Shown here: positions 19,988 to 27,778 of the stretch, piece by piece
Layout of the letters: each line of letters begins with the position of its first letter
Numbering within the stretch: position 1 is the stretch's first letter
Assembly: GCA_023212725.1 (NCBI GenBank)
Contig: JALBYF010000027.1
Coordinates: 166,045-230,044 of the forward strand
Direction of reading: 5' to 3'
Source of the DNA: Tranzscheliella williamsii
Taxonomy: Eukaryota; Basidiomycota; Ustilaginomycetes; Ustilaginales; Ustilaginaceae
Length of the DNA stretch: 64,000 nt
Program-made: the position numbers and the translations under genes
The notes under the pieces: model-generated
Databases searched by the model: none
Seen by the model: the letters and a program-made list of their open reading frames with translations, nothing else
Told to the model about the DNA's origin: nothing

Positions 19988-20967
19988 ATTATCGGTGTGA
20001 CGAGGTGTCTGCCAACGATAATAAAGCTAGACTAGTGGCAATGAAGGGGTCCAGGGTTAGAGAAGGTTTTTCGAGGAGGGAGGTTTTGCAGGTTAATTCG
20101 CGCTGGGTGTGGGGAGTACGGCGCTGCTGCTATGTAAATCGTTGCTTTGTCTTCACAGGCTCTTCGACTGAGCCGGGACTGAGATACGCTCCTCTCTCAT
20201 TTCGTTGTGATTGTGATGTCGTGATACACGTTGTGATCGGGTAACTATGTTGATGACATGTTCGCTCTGGTAATGGTGGAGTATATGCTGTTGCACAGGA
20301 GTAGGGGAAGTATGTACGCTCTAACATGCTCTGTCTCTTCAACGAAACGCAATCCTGAAGAGAAGGATCCAGGGTCCAGCCGTGAGTGTGATCTTTCGCG
20401 CGAGAGAGTCTTCTATTTCGCAGCCGCATGCGAAGCAGCTGGAAGGTGGCCGAAGGCGGTCCGTCGACCTCATTGCGGTGGCTCAGTATGGCCACGTATT
20501 CCCAAGCCCGGGTTTGAGCTTGCCCCGTTCCACTCACTGCTTCCTTCTTAAACCATCCATCTTCATACCCTCTTACGCTGATAAATACCTCAACCCATCA
20601 CATCCTTCTCCTTCTCCTTCCGTACTTGCTTACTACACTCAGCTAGCTTCTTGGTAAGTGGCGCCGCTCATATCCAGCTCGACCGTCCCAATACACACGG
20701 CACAGCCCCCATTCCCGCTCCGGTGGACCGGCTGGACCGGCTTGGTATGATGATCACAACCTTTCACTTTTATAATACATGTTAGACTGCCTAGCAAATC
20801 TTGCGGAGACAAAGCATTCTGACTCAACAGCTCTTGGGATGGTCGAGCCCGGCGCACTGGTGGCAATACCTGAGCAGCTATAACTAACGACTTGACCTTT
20901 GAATTTCGTTTCTTTGTAGATCCCCGGATTGACAGCGACAGAGCACCCTACATTGGTTCAGGTCATT
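19988..20967. other. divergent promoter region, HNH gene and SGT2
   Basis: No coding gene seen. The SGT2-proximal part contains a likely 5'-UTR intron (separate entry). Confidence 0.45.
20654..20919 (+). other. probable 5'-UTR intron of SGT2
   Basis: A consensus donor (ttg|GTAAGT at 20654) and an acceptor (tctttgTAG ending 20919) frame 266 nt. A textbook branch point (ctataactaacgac) lies about 35 nt before the acceptor. The SGT2 ATG is 48 nt further on. There is no in-frame coding reason for the splice, so it would lie in the leader. Confidence 0.6.
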
Positions 20968-22041
20968 ATGTCGTCACAACAGACCCCCTTGGCTTACGCC
21001 GTTGTTAACTGGCTTGAGCAGCAGTCCTCGAGCGTGCCAGCCGATCAGAGGTCAAAGTTGCAACAAGCTGCCAAGGACGTCGCTGATGCTTTCGGTGTAG
21101 ACACTTCGTCTGCCGCACAACAGGCACAGTACGGCTCTGGCCCCGGCCTCCAGTCCATCTTTGACATTTTCCTCAAGACGCAGGCCAAGCTGGGTAGTGG
21201 AGCTTCGGCGCCCTCCTCATCTGCTGTGGCTTCTTCATCTTCCACAGAGGCCGCTAGCTCCTCCTCCGGGCCCTCTGCGGAAGATCTTGCGAAAGCAGAA
21301 CAGTTCAAGGCCGATGGAAACAAGGCCATGTCGGCCAAGGACTACGGCGCTGCCATCGAGGCGTACGGCAAGGCTATCGAGATCAATCCCAGGTCTCCCG
21401 TCTACTTCTCGAACCGGGCGGCCGCCTTCAGCCAAATCGGTCAGCACGATCAAGCCATCGAAGATGCTCGGGAGGCGAGCAAGATCGACCCCAAATTCGG
21501 AAAGGCATACAGCCGTCTCGGCCACGCGCTCTTCTCCTCTGGACGATACGACGAGGCTGTAGATGCATACCAGAAGGGCGTCGAGGTCGACCCCACCAAC
21601 GACGTTCTCAAGAAGGGTCTCGCTGCTTCCAAGGAGCAGGTCGCCAGCTCTGGCTCCGGTTCTTCGCGCGCGTCTCCCTCTACCCGAGATGCTGTCTCGT
21701 CACCGGGTGCAGGTGCGGATACCGGCGCTGGCGCCGGCGGCATTCCTGGCTTGGGCGGTGCCGGGGGCATGCCGGATCTTGCCGGGATGATGAACAACCC
21801 TATGATTGCACAGATGGCCCAGAATCTCATGTCGAACCCAGACAGCCTCTCATCGTTGATGAACAACCCCATGCTTCGACAGGCTGCGGAACGGTTCGGT
21901 TCGGGTGGCGGCATGCCCGACATGAGCGCCATGATGAACGACCCGGCTTTGCGCGATATGGCCCGGAACTTCATGGGCGGCGCAGGCGGCGCCGGCCAAG
22001 GCAACGGCGGTGGTAACGGCAGCGGCAACATGTACTCATAG
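20968..22041 (+). CDS. SGT2: Sgt2/SGTA co-chaperone with TPR repeats
   Basis: 357 aa from ATG 20968 (MSSQQTPLAYAVVNWLEQQ). The N-terminal ~70 residues fit the Sgt2 homodimerisation domain, which in yeast binds Get4/Get5. Three TPR repeats follow at about residues 105-215 (motifs KADGNKAMSAKDYGAAIEAY, YFSNRAAAFSQIGQHDQAIE, KAYSRLGHALFSSGRYDEAV). The C-terminus has Gly/Met-rich NNPMIAQMAQNLMSNPDSL and a second NNPMLRQAAE copy, the substrate-binding methionine-rich region. Sgt2 captures tail-anchored proteins released from the ribosome and passes them to the GET pathway in the cytosol; TPRs bind Hsp70/Hsp90 tails. Usual length and domain order for the family. Confidence 0.95.
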   Translation: MSSQQTPLAYAVVNWLEQQSSSVPADQRSKLQQAAKDVADAFGVDTSSAAQQAQYGSGPGLQSIFDIFLKTQAKLGSGASAPSSSAVASSSSTEAASSSSGPSAEDLAKAEQFKADGNKAMSAKDYGAAIEAYGKAIEINPRSPVYFSNRAAAFSQIGQHDQAIEDAREASKIDPKFGKAYSRLGHALFSSGRYDEAVDAYQKGVEVDPTNDVLKKGLAASKEQVASSGSGSSRASPSTRDAVSSPGAGADTGAGAGGIPGLGGAGGMPDLAGMMNNPMIAQMAQNLMSNPDSLSSLMNNPMLRQAAERFGSGGGMPDMSAMMNDPALRDMARNFMGGAGGAGQGNGGGNGSGNMYS

Positions 22042-22495
22042 CCCCGCATCTCACGTCCGACCTCCCCCGAAGGATGTTTTAGACCCCATCACAGCTGGAT
22101 TGGCAGGGCTAGCTGTTGACGATTCCCCCTAGTATCCTTTCGCCCCTGCCTATGTCCACCCATGCCTTCGCCAATTGTTTGTAAACTTGGGTCCAACGCG
22201 CATGTACTATTTCACCTCCTACTCTGAATCACAAATGTCATTATCAAGGATCTGCGCATAAGATGCGATGTATAACGGGTAACCCTCAATGGAGGTGGTG
22301 TCATGGCCGACGTAGCTACCATCACTTGCTGGTCGGTCGGTTGGTCGGCCGAGAGGGGTTTGTCTGACTGTGGCGTCGCAAAAACGGAGTGGAGGTCGTC
22401 TCTGCGTGACAGCCCGCATCTTATCCGCAATGATTCTTCGCATTCCCACTTAACGTCCATACGAAGTTGCTCTCTTTCTGGTGACCGGCACCGCT
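22042..22495. other. intergenic upstream of MoaD gene
   Basis: 3' flank of SGT2 and promoter of the MoaD gene. No gene or element recognised. Confidence 0.45.
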
Positions 22496-22850
22496 ATGCC
22501 GAGTAAGTTGGCTGACGTCCGCTTGCCGCCTGCCCTCTTGCGCGCCGGTGCTAACGTTCTGTTTCTCGCCCCGCACAGCACCACCTACGATCACGGTCCA
22601 GTACTTTGCTTCTGCACGCACAAGTGTCGGGCGGTCAACAGAGACCTTGGTGCTGCCGCAGACACCGTTTGCGCTGTCTGCGCTGGCTGCGCTGCTCGCG
22701 GAAAAGTACGCTGAAGGCGGGCTCGGCACAGTCCTGTCGCAGAGCCGGTGGAGCGTGGACAATACGCTGATCGAGATCGGCGACGTGGGAGAGTGGCAGC
22801 TCACGGGCGGGGAAGAAGTGGCTGTGATCCCGCCGGTGTCGGGGGGCTAG
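22496..22850 (+). CDS. MOCS2A: MoaD/MOCS2A molybdopterin synthase sulfur carrier, two exons
   Basis: The first coding exon is only 7 nt (22496-22502, ATGCCGA). A 76-nt intron (22503-22578, GTAAGT...CGCACAG) follows and exon 2 runs 22579-22850. Spliced product is 92 aa starting MPTPPTITVQYFASARTSVG and ending EWQLTGGEEVAVIPPVSGG. The ubiquitin-like ITVQYFASAR strand and the C-terminal Gly-Gly are the marks of MoaD; the Gly-Gly end is adenylated and thiocarboxylated by the MOCS3/Uba4-type enzyme and supplies sulfur to make molybdopterin from cPMP together with MoaE. The molybdenum cofactor is needed by nitrate reductase and sulfite oxidase. Stop is 7 nt before the next ATG. Confidence 0.9.
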
Positions 22851-22857
22851 AGACGCG

Positions 22858-23640
22858 ATGACGGGCACGGCGGATGCTTGCAACGCGGAGGCGCGCAGGA
22901 AGGCGGTGCCCGTGCTGGAGCGCTTCCCTGGGTCGCAATACGCGGGTGCGCCGTCGGGGGTGGACTCGAATCTGCTCGTTCTCTTTCACGGCCTGGGCGA
23001 CGCCAGCGGGCCGTTCTTTCGGCTGGGGCAGACGCTGCAGCGGACGCTGCCGCAGACGGCGGTGCTGAGCGTGCAGGCGCAGCTGGCCGTGCCGTTCGTC
23101 GAGGGCGCCCACGCGATGTGGTACCCGGCGTTCGACGCGCTCGGCGAGCTCCTCACCGCCCCCAACCCGACGCGTGTCGTCGCGGACGTCGTCGCCCTCC
23201 TCGCTGAGCTCACCGCGCCCCGCACCGGCTGGCACCCCAGCCACATCCACCTCTTCGGCTTCGGTCAGGGTGCCACCGTCGCCCTCGAAACCCTCGCCCA
23301 GTGGTCCAAATCCCACCGCGCTCGCGGCGAGCTCGCCAGCGTCGTCGCCGTCGCAGCCACCACAGCCTCCCACCCCACGCTAGCGTCCCCAAGCACCACC
23401 CCCGTTCTCCATACCTACCGCGCCCCCGCCCAGCTTCCCCCCGACAGCACGCGCTTCAGCTCCCTCCGCAAGCTCACCCGTCATCTCCACCTCCACCGCT
23501 GGCCGCTCACACCGGCAGGCGACCACGAAGCCATGCCCGCCAACAAGGCCGAGTGGGACCCCATCATGCAGTTCTGGGCCCCGCGCTTCCGCCACCGCAG
23601 TCAGTGGGAGCTCGACGGCGACGTCGTCCCGCTCTCCTAG
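22858..23640 (+). CDS. carboxylesterase-like alpha/beta-hydrolase lacking the serine (YDL057W-like)
   Basis: Single exon, 260 aa, ATG 22858, seven nucleotides after the MoaD stop. The fold is recognisable from LLVLFHGLGDASGPFF (oxyanion-hole strand), MWYPAF, and the elbow HIHLFGFGQGATVALE. The elbow reads G-F-G-Q-G where phospholipase/carboxylesterase relatives have G-F-S-Q-G, so the nucleophilic serine is absent. A His occurs in GDHEAMP near the end, where the catalytic His would sit. I recall that the yeast YDL057W-type family has similar deviations, but cannot check. It may be a non-catalytic or altered hydrolase. The tight spacing suggests co-transcription with MoaD. No signal peptide. 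Confidence 0.8.
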   Translation: MTGTADACNAEARRKAVPVLERFPGSQYAGAPSGVDSNLLVLFHGLGDASGPFFRLGQTLQRTLPQTAVLSVQAQLAVPFVEGAHAMWYPAFDALGELLTAPNPTRVVADVVALLAELTAPRTGWHPSHIHLFGFGQGATVALETLAQWSKSHRARGELASVVAVAATTASHPTLASPSTTPVLHTYRAPAQLPPDSTRFSSLRKLTRHLHLHRWPLTPAGDHEAMPANKAEWDPIMQFWAPRFRHRSQWELDGDVVPLS

Positions 23641-23733
23641 CCGCGCCAACCCTCACTTCGATACGCTCGGGTCTGCCTATCTGGCAAGGTGTGCAGTGCG
23701 AGTGCGTGATTCGGGGTGCCACTTAGCAAGCGA

Positions 23734-24174
23734 TCAAAAGTAATACAGCGTACAGCCCTGGCGCTTGAGCGCATAGATGATGTCCATCGTGCGCACCGTC
23801 TTGCGGTTGCCGTGGTCTGCGGGGGCGGGCGAGGGTGAGCGGGGGGGTAGGCTCGCGCGAGCGGGCGGGGATGCTCACCGGCGTACGTCACGGCGTCGCG
23901 GATGGCGGCGGTGAGAAAGTCGCGCAGGATAAAACGCGCCTCTTCATAGACGGTGCCAGCGATGCCTGGGAGCGGGGAAGGGTGAGTGTCAGAGGCGGCG
24001 GCGGTGGGAGCATGTGGCGGGGGGTGACCTACGTTTGACGCCGCCGCGGCGGGCGAGCCGGCGGAGCGAGCCCTTGGTGATGCGCTCCAGGCTGGACTTG
24101 GGCTGGGGGAGGTGGCGGCGGAGGTGGGGCTTGGCGGTGGTGAGGCCGCGCGCGGCAGCATCCTGGGGCGCCAT
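23734..24174 (-). CDS. divergent histone H4 variant, three exons
   Basis: Exons are 24174-24033 (142 nt), 23965-23879 (87 nt) and 23816-23734 (83 nt). Introns are 67 nt (donor GTAGGT, acceptor CCCAG) and 62 nt (donor GTGAGC, acceptor CGCAG). The joined frame has 104 codons including TGA, so 103 aa, the length of H4 with its Met. The histone fold is plain: [41 protein letters not shown] and [15 protein letters not shown]. By my hand alignment 47 of 72 positions from ITK to the final F match canonical H4. The N-terminal tail ([20 protein letters not shown]...) does not resemble the near-invariant H4 tail, and the usual FGG end is YF. Both intron joins restore conserved H4 blocks, which strongly supports them. 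It should be a nucleosomal or specialised H4 rather than the bulk replicative one; role unknown. Confidence 0.88.
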
Positions 24175-24218
24175 GGTGTGCCAAGTCGCAGCCGCGCTTC
24201 GCTGAGCGGATGCGCTGC

Positions 24219-24228
24219 TCTTATAAGT
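24219..24228 (-). promoter_or_regulatory. TATA box of the H4 variant
   Basis: The minus-strand sequence acttataaga lies about 45 nt upstream of the ATG at 24174, inside the 116-nt gap to the RNase H2C stop. Position and sequence fit a core promoter. Confidence 0.5.
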
Positions 24229-24290
24229 ACCGGCGGGGCTGCACGTCGGTCGCGCGTATCAAAGGGTTGGCAATAAGGCGTTGCGGAGCG

Positions 24291-25082
24291 CTACCCGTGC
24301 AGCTGGGACCCGCACAACGAGATGCAAAACACGGCAGTCAGTAGCGTCCGCGCCTGCGCACTGCTGCCGGGGAGACTTACCAGCGGGGAGACCACGCCGA
24401 GCCATTCGTCCAGCGTCTTGGAGTAGACGTCGTCGCCGCGGTCGATGGGGCCGTCGGCGCCCCACACGCGCAGTGAGGACGCGAGGCGCGCCTTGGCGGT
24501 GACCACCGTCTCCACGCCGCCCGCGGGCGCCGGCGCGCGCTCGGCGCCCGCGCAGTCCTCCGCTTCCTCACCCACCGCGCCGTCTTCAGCAGGCACCCCC
24601 GCGTCACCGCCGCTCTGCTCGCCACTGCCGCTGCCTTGCTCCTCGTCGTCATCGCTGTCCAGGGAAAACTTCTGCTGCTTGGCAGGACGGTGCACGCGCC
24701 TCGTGGCCGCCGCCCTGGGCGCCGCCGTTGTAGTGTCGTCACCGCCGGTCGTGGCGGCCGCGGCAGACGCCCGCTGCGACACCTGCACCACGTGCGCCTG
24801 GTACCCCGCCGGCAGCGCAAGCTCCGTCGACTGCATGCCGCGCCCCCGAAACGCAGACACATAGCTCCTCCCCTGCTGCGTATCCCCGCCGCCCACCTCG
24901 CCCTCGCCCTCCTCCCCAGCCAGCACCGGCCGCAACACGAGAAACGAGTCGACCGGCGCAAAGCCATCGTACTCAATCCCGAACGGCATCAGGTTCGCCG
25001 TGACACCCGGCAGCGCCGCCCCATCAGCCGCCTCCAGACTCACCGTCATAGGCGGAGGCAGCAGCGTCGTCACCGTATCCAT
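24291..25082 (-). CDS. RNASEH2C: RNase H2 subunit C, with predicted 12-nt last exon
   Basis: Exon 1 is 25082-24381 and ends ...EWLGVVSPL. A 78-nt intron (24303-24380) with donor GTAAGT, an internal CTACTGACT branch-like site and acceptor CCCAG would join to a last exon of four codons (LHG-stop), giving 237 aa. Without splicing the frame also reaches the same stop (25 residues longer), so the join is inferred from signals and from the short family ending. Family marks are NLMPFGIEYDGFAPVDSFL, YVSAFRGRGMQSTELALPAGY and the late SSLRVWGADGPIDRGDD block. Subunit C (Rnh203 in yeast) is the non-catalytic partner of the RNase H2 trimer that removes ribonucleotides from DNA and RNA in hybrids. An acidic/Ala-rich insert (about residues 115-185) separates the two conserved parts. 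Confidence 0.82.
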   Translation of the reverse strand: MDTVTTLLPPPMTVSLEAADGAALPGVTANLMPFGIEYDGFAPVDSFLVLRPVLAGEEGEGEVGGGDTQQGRSYVSAFRGRGMQSTELALPAGYQAHVVQVSQRASAAAATTGGDDTTTAAPRAAATRRVHRPAKQQKFSLDSDDDEEQGSGSGEQSGGDAGVPAEDGAVGEEAEDCAGAERAPAPAGGVETVVTAKARLASSLRVWGADGPIDRGDDVYSKTLDEWLGVVSPLVSLPGSSAQARTLLTAVFCISLCGSQLHG

Positions 25083-25396
25083 CTTGCCGACTCGATGCCG
25101 AGCAGAACCCTGGAGCCGTGTCGATGTAGGGACGCAGTCCACCACGCAGTGCATAGGGATCCTCCGTCGTGAGTGTTAATTGAATCAGATGGCCCAACGC
25201 GCACCCTTGAATCTAACAGATATGCTCCCTCTCCTGGAATCACATCATCATGATACGACTCGCACCGTTGGTTGAAAGGTGAGAGGCGGCCGACGCGGGT
25301 GCAACCGCAGAATCTAGCTAGTATATTGGTGTGCACCTTGTGGCGCTCTACTGTACAGTACGAAAGGAGGTCAGGCTGTTGGGATGGAGGGTGCGG
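25083..25396. other. intergenic between RNase H2C and U2AF65
   Basis: 314 nt holding the 3' flank of U2AF65 and promoter of RNase H2C (both minus strand). No element recognised. Confidence 0.45.
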
Positions 25397-27445
25397 TTAG
25401 GAGGCTTGAGCGTCAGTGCCAAAGATGGGGCCGTTGGCCTGCGCTGCTGTGTCGTTGGCGTTTTGGCCACCGTCCTCGTCTGCTGGCCAATCGTCTTCTT
25501 TAAGGTATGCGCAGATGACCATCCTGCCGCCGAACTGCCTGCCTGCGATGGCACGGAGTGCCTGGGCGCACTGGTCGACTTGCTCGTAGCGGACGTAGAC
25601 GCGGCCGACGCCCTCGCGCTCCGAGGGCTCTTCCGAGCCCGGCTGGCCGTCTTGCACGCTGCGCTTCCAGGACTGCGCGGCGGCGCCCTTGCTCTTCCTG
25701 GCGGGGCGCGGGATGCGCACGTCTGTCACGGCGCCATACTTGGTGCACTCGTCGCGAATGTCCTCAACAATGTCTGCGTACTCCTCGTCATCCTGCAGCT
25801 CCTCTGGCGTGACCATGTTCAGCATCACCATGCACGACGTCGGCTCGCCTGCGTCGCCGCCGTTGCCCGCAAACTTCTGCAGCGAGCTCGCAAGGCTCGA
25901 GCCGCCCAAACCACCCGCATTGGCGCCCGTCCCCGCTAGCGCTTGCGCCTTGCGCTCGCTCCCTACGCTTGCGCGCTGCACCACCAGGCTGCGGTCGCCA
26001 AGCTCCATCCCATTGAGGCCTTGGCACGCCAAATCCGTCAAGGCCGTATCGACATACTCGCAGAAGGCGAACCCCTTTGACGTGCCCGTGCCCGACTCTT
26101 TCACCAGGTTGAACGACCGCAGCTCGCCAAACGACTGCAGCAGTTCGATGACTTGGTCGTCGGTCAGGTAGGTTGGCAGGCCGCCGACAAAGATCTTGTT
26201 GGGCGAGTCCGGCACATTGGTGCTGATCACACCTGGCACATGGACGCTGGCGGGTGGACGCAGGTCGGGACCGACATAATCCTTCGGACGCCGGATCTTG
26301 AGCGACTGGGACTGGAAGACGATGCCATCAAACGAGATGGCGTTGGTGGCTTCCTCTGGGCTGCGGAACTCGAGGAATGCATAGCCCTTGTCCGGATTTA
26401 CCTGCGCTGCAATGGCAGGCTCACCAGGTCCGGTACCTAGCTTCAGCTCCACCATCTGCTTGTTAAAGAAGCTGACCAGTGCCGACTCACTCGCCTCATG
26501 GGTGATGTTGCCCACGTAGAGGCGACGTGCTTGCCGGTTGGCATTGTTAGATGCTTGTTCCTGCTGTGATACGCCTTGCTGCTGATGCTGAGCATGCTGC
26601 GGGTAACCTTGTTGCTGCGGCTGGTGGGAATGCGGGTATGGGCCCGGGCCTTGCATCTGGTGATTAGGCTGTGGACCGCGATGGGCAAAGGCAGGCTGGC
26701 TGCCCATATGAATAGGCGGCAGAGGTAGACCGACGCCAGGCGGCACACCCGGAGCGTTGATGCCAAGGTTGATCGGCGGCATGCCCACTAGACGCGTCTG
26801 CCCCGGTATGCCAAAGAGTCCCGTCGCCTTGGCCGCCATGGCCCCCATCCCTTCGAAACCTGGGGCAGGTATGTCCCATTTGCTTTTAGGCCTGGGCCGC
26901 TCGCTAATCGGAATGGTCCCCTCTGGCGTGGGACTTCGCTTCCGCGACGGGCTGCTCTCGCGCGCATCGGAACTCCTCCAGTCTGCGCCGCGGCGACGCT
27001 CACCTCCGCCGTAGTACTCATCCTCGTAGGCGTACCTCGATCGATCGCGGCGAGCCGGGTAGCGCTCGCCACGCTCCCTGTCCCGCTGCGAACTGGATAC
27101 CAGAGGCGTGTGGCGGCTGCGTCCACCGCCATAGTAGTCGTCCTCGCGGCGTCTCCTCCTGCGGTCGTCGTCATCGTCCCGTTCTCGGCGATCCCGATCA
27201 TCCCTATGAGATCGCCGCGCGTGCCGATCGTATTCGTCGCGCTCGTCGGTATCCTTCCGCTTGCGGCTAAGATCCGATGAGACGCGTTCATCGTCGGCGA
27301 CGCCGTCCCTTCCTGCGCGCCGCTCGCTTCGTTCGCGCTCGCGATTGCGATCCCGGCTGCTGCTGCCTGCCCCCTGCGCGCCGTTCGTCGACTCCCCAAC
27401 TTCGCTCCGCACTTTGGCGAGGAAAGCCTCTGCGCTATCGGCCAT
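25397..27445 (-). CDS. U2AF2: U2AF large subunit (U2AF65/Prp2)
   Basis: 682 aa from ATG 27445 (MADSAEAFLAKVRSEVGES). The N-terminal ~180 residues are an Arg/Ser/Asp-rich RS-like region. A linker with PKSKWDIPAPGFEGMGAM and LFGIPGQTRLVGMPP is typical. RRM1 begins ARRLYVGNITHEASESALV (about 305), RRM2 begins NKIFVGGLPTYLTDDQVIEL (about 415), and a C-terminal UHM starts SCMVMLNMVTPEELQDDEEY (about 537). U2AF65 binds the polypyrimidine tract, and the UHM contacts SF1 and SF3b1, setting up U2 snRNP recruitment in the nucleus. The UHM has an insert (PARKSKGAAAQSWKRSVQDG). Single exon. Divergent from PRP40 with a 333-nt shared upstream region. Confidence 0.94.
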   Translation of the reverse strand: MADSAEAFLAKVRSEVGESTNGAQGAGSSSRDRNRERERSERRAGRDGVADDERVSSDLSRKRKDTDERDEYDRHARRSHRDDRDRRERDDDDDRRRRRREDDYYGGGRSRHTPLVSSSQRDRERGERYPARRDRSRYAYEDEYYGGGERRRGADWRSSDARESSPSRKRSPTPEGTIPISERPRPKSKWDIPAPGFEGMGAMAAKATGLFGIPGQTRLVGMPPINLGINAPGVPPGVGLPLPPIHMGSQPAFAHRGPQPNHQMQGPGPYPHSHQPQQQGYPQHAQHQQQGVSQQEQASNNANRQARRLYVGNITHEASESALVSFFNKQMVELKLGTGPGEPAIAAQVNPDKGYAFLEFRSPEEATNAISFDGIVFQSQSLKIRRPKDYVGPDLRPPASVHVPGVISTNVPDSPNKIFVGGLPTYLTDDQVIELLQSFGELRSFNLVKESGTGTSKGFAFCEYVDTALTDLACQGLNGMELGDRSLVVQRASVGSERKAQALAGTGANAGGLGGSSLASSLQKFAGNGGDAGEPTSCMVMLNMVTPEELQDDEEYADIVEDIRDECTKYGAVTDVRIPRPARKSKGAAAQSWKRSVQDGQPGSEEPSEREGVGRVYVRYEQVDQCAQALRAIAGRQFGGRMVICAYLKEDDWPADEDGGQNANDTAAQANGPIFGTDAQAS

Positions 27446-27778
27446 TGTGTTGTTTCCCACGGTCCGTCAAGGTAGGTAAGCGTGATTTCGTGGGAGAGAT
27501 GCGACAGGTAGCGGATGGCCCGAAGCACAAGGACCTGCTTCGAGAAATCACCATCCGCGACTAAATCTTCGCGACGTACGCTCGCAGTTGGAAAATTTCA
27601 AAATTGGGATTTTATTGGGATTTATGCTGGAGAACGGCGCCTGCCGATCACATAGCACACACCTCCTTCTTGATTGTCACCACGATCCGTTGACTGAGGA
27701 GAGTTGCTCGCTCGCGATCCGTTCCTGTTCAGTTCTCACCTTCCGTAGGCTCTTACGGCGTTCAGGTGTGTGCGGACG
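27446..27778. promoter_or_regulatory. shared bidirectional promoter region, U2AF65 / PRP40
   Basis: The only upstream DNA for two divergent splicing-factor genes is 333 nt. It has an AT-rich centre (aaaatttcaaaattgggattttat, about 27590-27617) between more GC-rich flanks. No known element can be named. Confidence 0.5.

Noticed and set aside
23637..24161. A 174-codon Ala/Pro/Ser-rich open frame on the minus strand
   Set aside because: It reads through both introns of the H4 variant in partly wrong frames. The short matching piece ([14 protein letters not shown]) belongs to exon 2, and splicing restores the whole H4 fold.
23734..24174. H4 variant as CENP-T/W, H3 or archaeal-type histone
   Set aside because: The [18 protein letters not shown] and YALKRQG blocks and the 103-residue length are those of H4 only.
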